Positions 11,201 through 23,599 of a stretch of DNA of 64,000 nucleotides are shown one piece after another. Source of the stretch: Hybos culiciformis (taxonomy: Eukaryota > Arthropoda > Insecta > Diptera > Hybotidae); NCBI GenBank assembly GCA_964007475.1, contig OZ023273.1:11421922-11485921 (forward strand). The letters run 5' to 3'. The notes beneath the pieces were generated by a model that was given only the letters and a program-made list of their open reading frames with translations, made no database searches and was not told the DNA's origin. Every line of letters begins with the position of its first letter. Within the stretch, counting starts at the first letter, position 1. The translations under genes were made by a program, and so were the position numbers.

Positions 11201-11720
11201 GCTTTATAAAAGATAATGTACTACCGGCACATGAATTTATAAATCTTGATTTTTAATAATTTTTTTTTGTTTAATTAGAAATCTGAGAAAGTATAGACAT
11301 ATAGTTTTAAAAAACAAAAAAAAAAAAATTAAAACATAAGAAAAATAAGAAAATTAAATTATTTTGAGGAAAAAATAAATCTATATAATATTTGAAAATA
11401 TCCAGGGACAGTTTTATAAAATATTGAGCAATGGAAATGAATTTTTCTATGAATATGTAAATGTATACTTTCTGTTACTTTCGGATTCTAGCAATTTTTT
11501 TTTAGAATTTTGAGTTTGTTCTTGAAAGGAAAAATTTGCAATGACTAAACTATACTATTATAGCCAATTATGTTTTAAGTATCATTGATTGATGAGTTTA
11601 ATAATTAAAAAGAGACGAGGATGATACGTCGACTTTATTTTTGTACAAGCTTAGATATAATATGTATAATATTTTTACTAAAAGTTTAAAAAAAATATTA
11701 TTCTATTATTTTTAATAATT
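8241..11720. other. AT-rich non-coding DNA
   Basis: No gene is supported. An imperfect inverted repeat around AACTCTAATT (about 8549-8570 against 8606-8628) may be a small old hairpin element. The rest is AT-rich sequence with TACATA/TATGTA tracts at 9380-9560 and 10830-10880. Confidence 0.5.
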
Positions 11721-11740
11721 CAATGGATTTTATCTCATTT

Positions 11741-11905
11741 CGTAAACTTGTCTCTGCCGGCCGTCATGGTGTATCGTTATCCTACGGCGGGCATGTTCGG
11801 CCGTGGGTTTAATTTTTATTGTTTGTCCTTATTGTCCTCAGTCAAATTCCTTACAAATTTACAATTATGGTTCACGGAAAGTTCCCCCGTCAGCCAACCC
11901 TGTTC
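11741..11905. other. GC-rich island, possible exon fossil
   Basis: From about 11745 to 11805 the sequence is more than half G+C (GCCGGCCGTC, CCTACGGCGG, GTTCGGCCGT), which is exceptional here, and moderately GC-rich sequence continues to 11905. All three plus-strand frames are open over part of it. The frame starting at ATG 11723 gives 28 codons ending at 11809. Another frame, open from 11746 to 11994, includes SANPVLYSF, which resembles the NPxxY end of transmembrane helix 7 in class A GPCRs, but the rest of that frame does not look like a receptor. The minus strand is also open in part. Identity and strand are not established. Confidence 0.25.
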
Positions 11906-14900
11906 TATATTCATTTTCAATGAGTGTTAGACAAAATAAAATACAAAATTTATTAAAAATGCAAATAAATGAAAACAAATTTAAATTAAAGAGATAGAGG
12001 CTGTGGGAAATTGTTGATTGTATTTAAATTTTAATAAGTCCTTTTGGATGAAAATTAGAACAACATTAAATTGAATTTAAAGTTATTTTAATGTATTTTT
12101 AATTTTGTCAAATTTAAAAATTTTCTCTATTAAAGTTTTTTATTATTTTTTGTTTTTGTCTCAAACTTTTTTTTTTTTTGTTAATTTTCATTTTCAAACG
12201 CAAAAAAAAAAAAATAAAAATATACATTATAATATTTATAAAAATTAAGCAGAAAGGACAAAAATAACGTAATTTTTTTATTGTAAACAAAATTTATTAA
12301 AAAATTAAAAATTGAAAAAAAAAAAATGTTTTAAAGTTTAATGAAGCTAAAAATTAAAATGACATCGTTTATTATAAAAATTGGAGTTTTGAAATTTTAT
12401 GTAGCTATATTATATTTTTGAATTTTTCTATGAAAAGAAATGATTGTTTTAGTTGTAGTTGGCTGACAGTTCCGAACCGGCATTAAACTAAAACATTTCT
12501 ATAAAATTGTATATAAAATCCAGGGGTGTTAAAAGATAAACAATGAAGTGCTGTAAATGTTTTAAATTTGTTATTGAAATAAGTTTAAGACTTGACCAAT
12601 ATAAATTATGAATGGCCAAATTTTTTCTTAGAAAAATTACAATTTTATCAAAATAATTCAGATCTAAAACAAATAGTCAATTTTCAAAATACAAATTTCA
12701 AAATATAATTTAGATAAATAAAATTAATCATTTAAAAATTTTATTGGTGGATATACATACTTTCTTTCAATTTGAGAAATATTTGGGTATAATCTGATGT
12801 GAATAAAAATTCTTTAAGATTATTACAAAACTTTATTCGCCAAAACAAAACATAGATAATACAAAATTTATATATTTTTTAGCATTTATTCATACTCCTA
12901 TATATTTCGGGCCACAAATCATCATAATATGTTCATCATAATAATCATATTAAAACGAATATTCAATTTAGGTTTAAATTCAAATCTGGCATTAATGTAT
13001 AATTATGGGCATAAATAGCCAAAAACAATTTTTCTTGAATTTTTCCAAAGTATCCAATTGATGGAGAGCTTTTTAATTGAACCTACTTAAATACTTAATA
13101 AAGGATTCATTATTCTCATTTTTAATTTGGAATCATTATACTCAATATGTACACAATATTAAAAATTATTTAATAAAAAATTTAAAATTTATTACATATA
13201 AAATACAAAATTTATTTTCCATTTATCTCGACTGATCTTATTTTAAATTTATATAATCTCTTCAAAAAAAAACAAAAAAAATTTCTTGAATATTTTTTGT
13301 TTTATTTCAACCAAGATGAGCTCTACATATTTAATTTCTAACAAAAAAAAAAGAAGAAGTTAAATTCAATACAAATATTTTTTTTTTTTTTAAACACAAA
13401 AGGATTCGTATTAAAAATTTAAAAAATAATTATGATTTTTCTATGTTTCAACATAAATATTTGCTTTAATATCCTTTATGTCCTTTTTTTTTTTTCATTT
13501 TCTTTTCGTTTTCTAAAGTTGGAAAATCTCGTCCAATAATGTAATAGTAAATTGAAAAATAAAGTTTTTTTTTCAAATTTTTCTCATTTTTAGAAGAAAA
13601 AAAAAAAGTGTGTATGAAGGGCAAAATAAAAAAAAAAAAGTAGGAAGGATTTATATTTTTAAAAATTACATTCTTAATTTTTTGCAATAAAATTTCATTC
13701 TAACATACTTAAAAGGCAAAAAAAAAAAAAATTCATATGCAAATATGCATTTTTCTTATATTTTTTTTATTTTTATTTTTTTTATATTTTTTATTGAAAC
13801 ATTTTTCTAAACTTTATAAATAGGCGGATCCTAAATTAAGAAAAAAAAAAAAAAATTCATAAATCCCACCCCATTTAGTTTACCACATGTTCCCTAGAAA
13901 AATATAACAATTTCCCAAAAATATAAAAGTTTTTACTTTTTGATTATTCACTTCGGTGAAAGGAAAAATATTAATTATAAATTTTTTACTTTGTTTGAGT
14001 TATCGATGGGTTTAAATTACCGTACCCATTTTAAACATGCATTTTTCATGCCTTTTCCACTTCTTTTTGATTCGAAAAACCAAAAAAAAAACGCTATTCC
14101 ATCTCTTGTTAATTCATATAAAAAGTTGTCTTATGCCTTCCGATCTTCATTACCTCATTACCTCAGAGCCCTTTAAAAAAGATGTGTAAAGAGGTCTAAG
14201 GATTGTGACAACGATAATATAAATTTATTTATTAAAAATTTTAACAATAACTCTGTTTTATTTTTTATTTTAAGTCCATTCAAAAACAATAATGTCTTAA
14301 ATTCAAAAATAAATTTTCGAAAAATTATAAAAAAAAAATCCAAATAGCTAGAAATAACTTTAGATTTGAGTTTTTGCTCTGTTTTTATTTTAAGTATCCA
14401 GTTCCACTCTACAAATTTTTTATTTTATAATGCTCTTAGCACTTTATATAATTGAAAATATTTAGAAAAATATTTTAAATCAAATAACGAAAATGAAAAT
14501 TAACACAATTCAGAATTTAAAGAACTTAAATATAACTATGGTCTTGAGAAAACTCTTCAGACCTTCAGAAGACATATTTTGAAACTATCAAATCATAGTA
14601 GATATTTCATACTTCAAACTTAATAATACTTTTACAAATAATATTTTCTAGAACTATCATTGAATCAGAAAACTAATCCAAAATTAATGTCATTCATGAC
14701 TATGTTCTGAGATAATTTGAACATTTTTTTTTTTATTATTATAATCTCTTTTAAATGAAACTGTATTTTTTTTCTCAAACCATTTAAACTTTTTTTTTTC
14801 TAAAAAAAAAAAAAAATAATATAAATATAAAATAATAAAAGAAAAAGCTATACCTTATGTAGGTACTGGTACTTACATATACATATATGTATTATATGTA

Positions 14901-17303
14901 TATGCTTTTCATATCATAAAAATTTATAAATGAATATGAAATTAGTAAATTTTTGTAATAAATCTCATTTGAAGACAAGTATAAGGAAAAATTATTGCAT
15001 ATATAAATGCAATTATTTATTTTTCTTTATTTTGTTAACTAGCTATGAAAATTAGGCAAAATAAATAATAGTCATAAAAGATAGTGAAAAATTAACTTTT
15101 ACTCTATAACAGTTCATAAATAAAGGTGAAGAGAAAATAATTTGTATGTTCGTAAATTATTTTTAAAGAACAAGGTTCAGTGAACTGAATTTTTTAGTTC
15201 TTAAGCAAATGTTTTTATCTACTTAAAAAGTTTAATTAAACAATATTTTTCTATGATTAATAAATATTTTAGTTCAATTAGAATAATTGAAATTATGGAT
15301 TTTATTGTTTTTTCTAGCGATTAATATATTACAAAAAATATTTTTTTATTCAAAATAAGTTTAAAAATTTTTATGCTATACTGATACGAGCAGATATGTA
15401 TATTATAAAGTAAAAGTATAATCTAGTTTTGTCGCTAACCTTGCTAATGTCATCCACTAGTTCGATTTGATCTACATATAGCAAGGTATATACAGAAATT
15501 ATGTTTAGACCATCGAGCTGTGTTATCATCATTTAATTGGTTTTAAAAAAATTTCAAATATATTGTACTTAAGTGTCAACCAATCGACAAGATCGATTTA
15601 GTTATAAAATAAACCGCTGAAGTAATGATTTTTGGCACGATACTTCCATTTAAGAAATTCTTGTGTTAAAAAATTTGTAAAAAAAAATTGTTTGCCAAAA
15701 TTTTTAGACATAAAAACGTATTATTTTTTTTTCAAAATCAAATTTAATATTATCGTTTTCCAATGTCGAAATAACAAATTTTGATTTCAAGACCTCAATG
15801 GCAATTTTAAAAAAAAATCGATACTCCACAATTATTTCTAAAATGGATTTTGTTACAAATGAGTTTTCTTAAATAGTGAATTATGGAAAGATTATGATGG
15901 TTGAGATTGCAACTATAAGATAGCATGCACAAAGAGTTTTCTCGACATCTGTAAAATAAAGATAAATATTTATACATAAAATATCTAATAAAATGCACTT
16001 ATATCCTTTTTTAAGGAGCATACATTTGGTAAAAAGTAGTATCACATACATATATAGTGCTTTAGAAAAAAAAAAATAGAATAAAAAAAATAGAATAAAA
16101 AAAATAGAATAAAATAAAAAATAAATAAATATATAAAAAATTTATTGTACGCCTAAAAAGTTTTTGTTCAAAAAATATACAGTGTAATGTTATTGACTCT
16201 GTCACTCACAGTTGAATAGATGGAGTTTTTTTTTTTGTATTATTTCCTCAATAAATTTAAGATGTAATATAGTAAAATTCAAATGTTGAATTTCAGATTT
16301 TCGAATTTTAGGTGAAATTTGACATGATATGATGAGGCTTGATACATCAGTGTGCGAAAAACAAAATTATTACTCACATAAAATAGAGATGTATAATGAA
16401 AATATTAATATCGATTTCAGCAAAAATAACTATGTACATATATTAACCCCATATACAAAATTTCTAAACAATTTTATTCAAGTTTTTTTTTTTACCGACG
16501 ACATTATTTTTTCCTTTTAAGTTTCACAAACCATTTTAAGGCACACTGTGTATGTATAAAATAAATATAAAAAAAAACTATAACAATATTTCTACATACA
16601 ATTTTTTTTTCTCTGTTTTTCTTATATTTTATTTTTATTTTTTTCACAAATTAGGCAAAAAATAGAAATTCATTCATAAAAAAAATGGAAACATCTATTT
16701 CAATATCTTCTTCAAACAAGCTGAAAAAATAAATATATATGTATATATATAATATTTTATATGAAAATCACATCACACGCAAACTTTGTCGCTTACTTTG
16801 TACTTTAGTCGTGTCAAGGTGAAAAATAAACACAATTTCGTTTTTTTTTTTTTTTTTTTTATTATTTCTCTTTTATTTTATTTTATTTTAACATTTTCAA
16901 TTTTCATATTTTATACTTGTATTAAGTTTTGATGCATTTTTTTTTTTTATTGTCGAACATAATTTTTCTTAAAAAAAAAAAAAAAAATAGAAAAAAAGGG
17001 AAATTATGGTAGAAAGATAAATAACATAAAAAAAAAAAAAAATTTGGTTTTTTCTCAAAAACATTACGTTGATGAAATACATTCAGCCAGAAAGACAAAA
17101 TTATTTTATTTTAGATAATTTTGCGACAGGCTTTAAAAATTAAGAAGTTTGATATTACCACAATTTTAGAATTTATTTTGTAAATTAATATACATACTTG
17201 ATGGAGTATTCATAAACATAAATATTATCAGAATTGTTTATTTAAAGTATGTATTTTATTTAGTTTTTCCGGCGAAAAGATAATTTAACAATTTTTTCGA
17301 CAT
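11906..17303. other. AT-rich non-coding DNA
   Basis: No gene is supported. A/T homopolymers are dense at 12120-12330, 13260-13860, 14720-14830 and 16840-17040. A weak hairpin (AGAAATG...CATTTCT) spans about 12436-12500. A 14-bp tandem repeat at 16065-16125 is listed separately. Confidence 0.5.
16065..16125. repeat. 14-bp tandem repeat, three copies plus tail
   Basis: AAAAAAAATAGAAT recurs with TAGAAT at 16077, 16091 and 16105, then passes into an imperfect AAAATA/AAATA tract. Confidence 0.8.
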
Positions 17304-17305
17304 TA

Positions 17306-17732
17306 GCTAGCCACCCACTAACACTTTTTTCATGAAAAAAACTCACGGTTTTTCTTTCAAAAAAACTGTCAGTTTAAGTGGCATTTCAACAAAAGCTCTT
17401 TGCACACACACTACGCAGTTAAAACGCTGAAAAAAGTGGAAGGTTGAACGACAGTTAAGGAGCTTTTATAAGCCTAACAAATTGTTGTTCTTTGGAATGG
17501 CGTGTGGAGTGTCTAAAATTTTTTAATTCTAAATGACAATCCAAATGACGTTTTTCCGTTCAGTTTGAATTTTGTTAGTGTGTGGACTAACGTGAAAAAG
17601 TGTCAATTGGAGTGGCAGGTTGAGTGTTAGAATAATTGGACCGTCATGTTCACCATACACCAACAGAAAAATGCAGTAAAAAGCGTGGCGTGTCATCTGG
17701 CGTTTAAAAAAAAGTGTTAGTGGGTGGCTAGC
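17306..17732. mobile_element. TIR element ending GCTAGCCACCC
   Basis: Perfect 25-bp inverted repeats (GCTAGCCACCCACTAACACT then a T run) close both ends of a 427-bp unit. TA flanks each side (17304-17305 and 17733-17734), consistent with a Tc1/mariner-type duplication. Because TAGCTA is itself symmetric the boundary could shift, and a longer TAGCTA duplication cannot be excluded. The interior is less AT-rich than its surroundings, with repeated GTGG/GTGTTAG-like motifs near both ends and no open frame of note. Confidence 0.75.
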
Positions 17733-17734
17733 TA

Positions 17735-18777
17735 TTGAATCACATATTTGGGTACACTAATTCTATAATCTTCGTATAAAAAAAAATAACTCACAGTTGA
17801 AGCTAAAAGAAAAGAAACATTGTGATTTGTGGTGCACCAATTCACATTATGACTAAAAAACTGAATTGAATAATCCTGTCATAATATTTTATTTTTACAA
17901 TAATGTTTAAATTGTTTTACTCTTCTTTGGAATCAAATTTTTGGTTTTCATAGGTAATTTTACATTTTCATGTGTTTTTTTTTTAAATATATGTGTATAG
18001 TGAAATTTACGATCCCTCTTATGTTGTTTATTGCATTTTATAATGTGTTTACATATTATTTCATGCATTTATAATTTTTCATCCGAAATAGGATTTTATT
18101 ATTAAAAATTTAAGTTTGGGAAAAATCTGCATTAAAAAAAAAATAAAAAAAAAATTAAACCTAAATGGCTAGGCAAATATTTTTGTTTTTCTATATTTTT
18201 TAATAATTTTTATTTTCTCTAAAATATGAATAAAGTTTTGTTTGTGTACTTTGTGTGCTTATTTTTTATTTTTTTTTTTTTGGTTAAAATTTTCATTTCG
18301 GGACGAATAGCAAATATGTTTATAGGCTAAAAAGGTAGAACATATTTTTTTTTTAACAATATTGTGGTAATATTAGATTATTTTTATGAAAAAGGAAAAA
18401 ACAATTTTATTGCATTTTAATTTTTTCTTTAAAATTTTTAAGGTAAAGCATAGAATTCGGAGTTTTACTAAAGCGGGTGATTGTGTAAATTTCATAGTCA
18501 CAACCATCTTGAATATAAAATATAAGTTAGTAAAATTAAATTGAAGTTCTTATGTGTTTAATTTTTAATAGGGTTTTAAATAACTATATCCAGTATTTGA
18601 AGTTCTTTGGTCACATTTATCCAGTTCATGTATATTAGAAATATTAAATAAAATTAATTGATATTCGATAGGTTTAGAAATGATCTTTCGCAGAGCTTCC
18701 AAAATTTCTTAATGTGAATATTCTGGTATTCTGTACAAAAAACTATATGCAATGTTTGTCAAATTAATAGTTGAGAG
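17735..18777. other. AT-rich non-coding DNA
   Basis: Nothing beyond homopolymer-rich AT sequence is seen. Confidence 0.5.
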
Positions 18778-18779
18778 CA

Positions 18780-19012
18780 GAGTTTCGAACGAGAAACGAG
18801 AAACCCTGAACCCACTCCGGTTCAGGGTTTTTCTTAAATTATGTGAACCCGAACCGAACCCATAAAAATCTGTTCTGTCTTAAATTAAACTCTATATGAA
18901 ATTGTTTTTCTGGGAAATAACTTTAACCCAAACCCGAACCCGAACCTGAACTTACTAAATTTTAATGTAACGAAACCACACCTGTACCAGCACTAAAAAA
19001 TTTCAGGGTTCA
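18780..19012. repeat. Degenerate GAACCC hexamer patch
   Basis: AACCCGAACC-type units recur at 18805, 18843, 18858, 18924-18955 and, in reverse as CAGGGTTC, at about 19003. The array is interrupted and not telomeric in length or purity. It resembles a decayed minisatellite or the core of an old repeat element with ends near 18780 and 19012. Confidence 0.55.
18801..18830. repeat. 12-bp-stem hairpin AAACCCTGAACC
   Basis: AAACCCTGAACC (18801-18812) and GGTTCAGGGTTT (18819-18830) form a perfect 12-bp stem around a 6-base loop. The hairpin opens a patch of degenerate GAACCC-type hexamers. Confidence 0.85.
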
Positions 19013-22000
19013 AAACCCATCCATTGCATTCTCACATCCAGCAAGAAATAATTTATTTTCAAAGAACTATTTACTCGTGGAGATGTGCATTGAAACAAAA
19101 ATTTTTATTTACTATTTATTGCGATGTTCGTACTTAAATTTATAAAAATTTTCTAGCTGTTGATTAACCTTTTTTTGTTTTGCTTGAGCCACAGATATTT
19201 TTATGAAAAATAATTTACTCAAAAAAAAAAACAAATAAATTTTAATACAATCTAATTTTCTTTATTCTTTTTTTTTTTTTTTTTTAATTTCTTTCAAAAC
19301 TCATACATATATTTGTTTGGCTAATAAATTTTCTTGTGCTATGATTATAAGTATATTTCAATCTACGATTGTGTGACGTGTGTTACACATGGAGTTGAAT
19401 TCATGCAAAAAAAAAAAAAAATACATTCTTCATGCTTTATGCTTTTCTCTAATTGTTATTCAATGGACCAAAAGAATGAAAAGGATTATTCAAAATGATG
19501 CACGTTTCATAAAACGCATAATATCCAAAGGATGACACTTTGAGTAGCTGGTTAGTTTTTCTTTCTGCTGCACCAGAATAGCATCAAAAGCAATATTTAT
19601 TTATATTGTTGCAAACATTTTCATATAAAATCTCCGTAATCAATTTTCTTTTAAAATTTAAAAAGGATTTTTTTAAAATTAGGATGGAACTATAGAAAAA
19701 TTAATTTATATAAATTTATTTACAATATAAGAGAAATTAAAGATATTAAATGTTCCGGAATAAAAATTTCCTGTCATTATGCCTGAAATTCAGAATTTAA
19801 GAACACCAAGTCAATTACTGTGTTTGATGACAATCCGGAAGAACAAAAACTTTTCATTAACTGAAATTCAGAATTTAAGAACACCAAGTCAATTACTGTG
19901 TTTGATGACATTCCGGAAGAACAAAAACTTTTCATTAACTTCAAACAATTAGAAGATCTATATATCTGATTCTTATTTTTTTACAGTTTTAACAATATCA
20001 ATTCATATAAATAACCATAAGAGAATTCCCATTTCTAATTTGGAATAATGAATTTCTTGATTAAATGTCAAATTTTAAAATGTAAATGTTTTGACTTAAA
20101 ATATGGCAGCAACTTAACATTGAATTTTTTTTCCTGTTATTATGAACCTAAGTGTAAATTATCGTTTGAAATGGATGTATAGATTTGTATAAATTCATCC
20201 TCCGATTAAACTATACTGCGCTATAAAAAAAAATTACTTCTTCAAATTAAAAAAATAAAATTGAATATTTTAATCATGAATTAAAATAAATTTCGTTCCA
20301 TTCTAAGAAATGAAATTTGATTTGCTATTTTTGTTTACAAATGTGAAATATGTTTACGTCCTACCTTTATGCAGCAGCAATATGTTTATTTAACCGTTAA
20401 CCATCAAGGATCAAAGAAAAAATTTTCTCTTTTTTTTTTTTTTTACATGCAAAAATAATTTATTTTTGACTTTGTTGTTTTGTTTAGTGGATGCACAAAG
20501 GTGCATTATTTGTGGGAACATAAATTATGTAAGAAAAAACAATTTTTTTTTTGTCTTTGTTTTATGAAATAAAATAATTTTTTTTTTTTTTTGCTAGCAT
20601 AGAAAGCTTTTTGTAGCTTCAAAATTAGCTTTTTTGTTATTCATGAAAAATAATATTTAATTTTGATACAATTTTTAAAGGAATTAGGAGAAGTTAGGCA
20701 ATTATTTAGAAATTTATAATTCTGTTTTTGTTCACACGTGCAAAATTGAAGGTGTTCTTGTTCTGTTAATTAAATAAATATTAAATAATTATAGCTATAC
20801 TTTTCAAACACCCACAATTATGTCGAATATAATGTAGGTATATAAATTTTTATTTATTTTTTTATACCGCCCACCACCAAAATTAAATCATAGTTATGAT
20901 AAGAATTAAGTTCTATTTGATTTTTTAGTACAGAAAATTTAGAGACCCCAAAGATAATGTTTTAATTAAAAAGTTTACATTTATTTTGATTTCAAACTTT
21001 TTCTTCGTATAATTGAAAATTTGTTTTTCTGTAATTTATAACAATTATTTTTTTTATCTTAATACTAATAACTCAAATTACCACGAACTAATTCTGTTTA
21101 ATTGTGTTTTACGAAATTTAAACTTGTAATTAATATTACTGACAGCAATTATGTTTTCTTTAAAAGAATACAAAATGAAAAAAAAAATAAATTTCAAGAA
21201 CTTGATAGTTTATGATAAATTAATATTTTTATTAAATTGTAGAAATTTTTTAAAGATTAACATATTTTTTTTTCGACGGCTGTAACAAGAACGACTTGAA
21301 AAAATTAATTTACGTTTCCTACAAAAAACGTGATTGAAATTTATTTTAACTCCTTACACATTTTATTTACATTTTGTTTTTTAATTCTTAACTGTGTTAA
21401 ACACTTTAGATTTATTACATCTACGATTTTATTGATAAAAGTTAAAATTAAAAATGGAATATGTATAATTATTAAATGAACAATATTATAAACACTCTGT
21501 AACAACTCTGTTGCTTACTAATCAATATAGCGAAATCTTCAATTGTACCTCAACAGTTTTGAAATGGATTTCATTCAGGATTTTACCTTTTTTTTAAGTC
21601 ATCCCAAATTTCGAAGAATATTTAACACAGTCTAACCGATTCAATTACCACCAAAAACGAAGTGCCATTATTTTAATACCCATTTTTTGTATTATGTATG
21701 GATTTGTTTGGAAAAATTTCGGGTTAACCCCTCGTAACTATATACTAATTTTTTTTTGCCATATAGTCGTCTTCATTCATCCAATAACGAATCTTCAGAT
21801 AAAATATTTTGGATTTTTCTCTTAAGAGATTTTTAAAAATATCAGGAAAAATTACCGTCAAAACAATTGCCAATTAAATTAAAATTAAATAAAAATTAAT
21901 CTATAATTTAATTTAGAATAGAAAAAAGAATTTTGTCATTTGTTTCAAAATTTATCTGTAGAAATACTTTCATATTTAATTCAATTTAAATCTGTTCCAT

Positions 22001-22536
22001 GTACTACTTATATCGTACATAGTATACGTATGTAAGTATGTATATTAATAAATTTATGAAAAAAAAATCTTATTATTCAAAAAAGCTAAGGAAAAAATAG
22101 ACGAAACTTTTAAAAATAAAATCTGTTTCTTGTTAAATAAGAAAAACTTCTGCTAAGCCGAAAAAGAAACTTTATCTGAAAAAAAATTCACCTTCTTTCA
22201 AACTTTACGAAAATTATTATAAATATTTTTTTTTTTTCCTAAAAAATAGTTTAAAATATGTACTTTGTAAAAAAAATCAACGATATTGTATTTTACATTT
22301 TATTTTCATTCAAATGTCCATATAAATTGAAAAAAAAAAAATAAATTTGAAATAACCAGACTTTTATAAAACATTTAAAAAATTCTTATTGAACTAAATT
22401 TTTTTTTAGATTTTTCCTATACAATATATATATATTATATATTAACTTAAACACGAGAGAATTCTTAAATTATCCCTAAAAGATTCTCGAAAACAAACAA
22501 AACTCATTTGATGTAATTTACGGTAGTTATTATAAA
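19013..22536. other. AT-rich non-coding DNA
   Basis: Apart from the tandem duplication at 19783-19940, the stretch shows no gene, inverted-repeat element or RNA gene. Confidence 0.5.
19783..19940. repeat. 78-bp tandem duplication
   Basis: Two adjacent 78-bp copies (19783-19860 and 19861-19938) differ at one base (CAATCCGG against CATTCCGG). Since 78 is a multiple of three, a plus-strand frame from ATG 19779 to TAG 19952 passes through both as a 26-residue repeat containing TPSQLLCLMT. At 57 codons with no recognised family, this frame is probably fortuitous. The near-identity indicates a recent duplication. Confidence 0.9.
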
Positions 22537-22562
22537 ATGCAAAAATTTATTAGAAACTATTT

Positions 22563-22806
22563 CGAGACCTTAGAACAACAAGGTTCTAACTTTTTATTTA
22601 CTTATTGTATTGTTTACTTATTGTACGAGACGACATTGCAGATAGAACTTTTTTTTAGAACAAAATTAAACCACATTTTCAAAACCGATAGAACTAGACA
22701 AAATCTGAATACAAAAATGAAAATATCATGGTTAAAAACCTATAAATACATAATATCTCATTTTTTGTTATTTTGTCAGTTAGAACCTTGTTGTTCTAAG
22801 GTCTCG
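22563..22806. mobile_element. 244-bp TIR element whose ends are themselves hairpins
   Basis: Perfect 28-bp inverted repeats begin CGAGACCTTAGAACAACAAG and continue GTTCTAAC at the left end; the complement sits at 22779-22806. Within each repeat, TTAGAAC and GTTCTAA are themselves complementary, so each terminus can fold on its own. No target duplication is evident. A 98-codon open frame (22537-22833) runs right through both ends and is judged accidental. Confidence 0.75.
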
Positions 22807-22940
22807 GTTTATTATGTACAGTGTTGTGCATAATAATATATCAATCATCTTATTTTTGTCCAAAATATTTACAATAAATTTGATTAAGCTTTCGTATTTT
22901 TCTCATTTCAAGGAATAATCGTTGTTAAAGACCTCTTAAA

Positions 22941-23400
22941 AGTTTGGGACTTTGAATTACGGAATTTATTTTCATTTAAATTTAAGTTGGCGGAAAACAA
23001 AATGTATGTTGAAATACGATTTTTTTTCCTTCAAAACAAATACATTTTGAGGAAAAAAGAAAAAAATTCAAATAAAATTCGGAATATCGATAATAAAATT
23101 TTCTGTTATTATAGTCAATCCAGGCGCAACGTTGCCCCGTCCTAGCCTATAAGTCTTTTGATTAAAATTTTTTTTTGATTTAGGACTCTTCACAGTTTGG
23201 GGACTTGAATATAAATTAAATCAAGGATTCGTCAGCAGTATTTATTTCCTAGTCTTTAAAGATGGAATTAATTGATTCCGTATTTGATTGACGGAATTTG
23301 GATAAAAGTTATGAAACATTATTCAATTTCGAAATAAACATAATGAGTGCCTTTTTCGAACGGAAAAAGGAATAAATTACGTAATTCGAATTCCTAAACT
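22941..23400. mobile_element. Old inverted-repeat element with a third internal copy
   Basis: The left arm (22941-22970, AGTTTGGGACTTTGAATTAC and on) matches the complement of 23371-23400 at 26 of 30 positions. A shorter, more diverged copy in the same orientation as the left arm starts at 23194. Divergence of the arms and lack of a clear target duplication suggest an old insertion. A short GC-richer patch at 23117-23160 lies inside. Confidence 0.5.
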
Positions 23401-23599
23401 GTAAAAAAGAATTATTAAATTAAATATTTAATATTTTTTTTTTTTTTGGAATCAAAGTTCTTTTAAAATAGTAATCCGTACATAATGTGCAGAACAACAA
23501 TTGACATTTCCGTGAAATTGCAGCATTATTGTGAAAAATTTGTACAGTAGGCAGGTATGTATATTTTTCATTGGATGAGTTTAATGGTCTCAAAAAAGA

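Noticed and set aside
18843..18960. Telomeric repeat from GAACCC units
   Set aside because: Units are interrupted, few and embedded in ordinary sequence, and they do not match the TTAGG-type insect repeat.
22537..22833. 98-codon plus-strand frame
   Set aside because: It crosses both terminal inverted repeats of the 22563-22806 element and has no domain or plausible start context.
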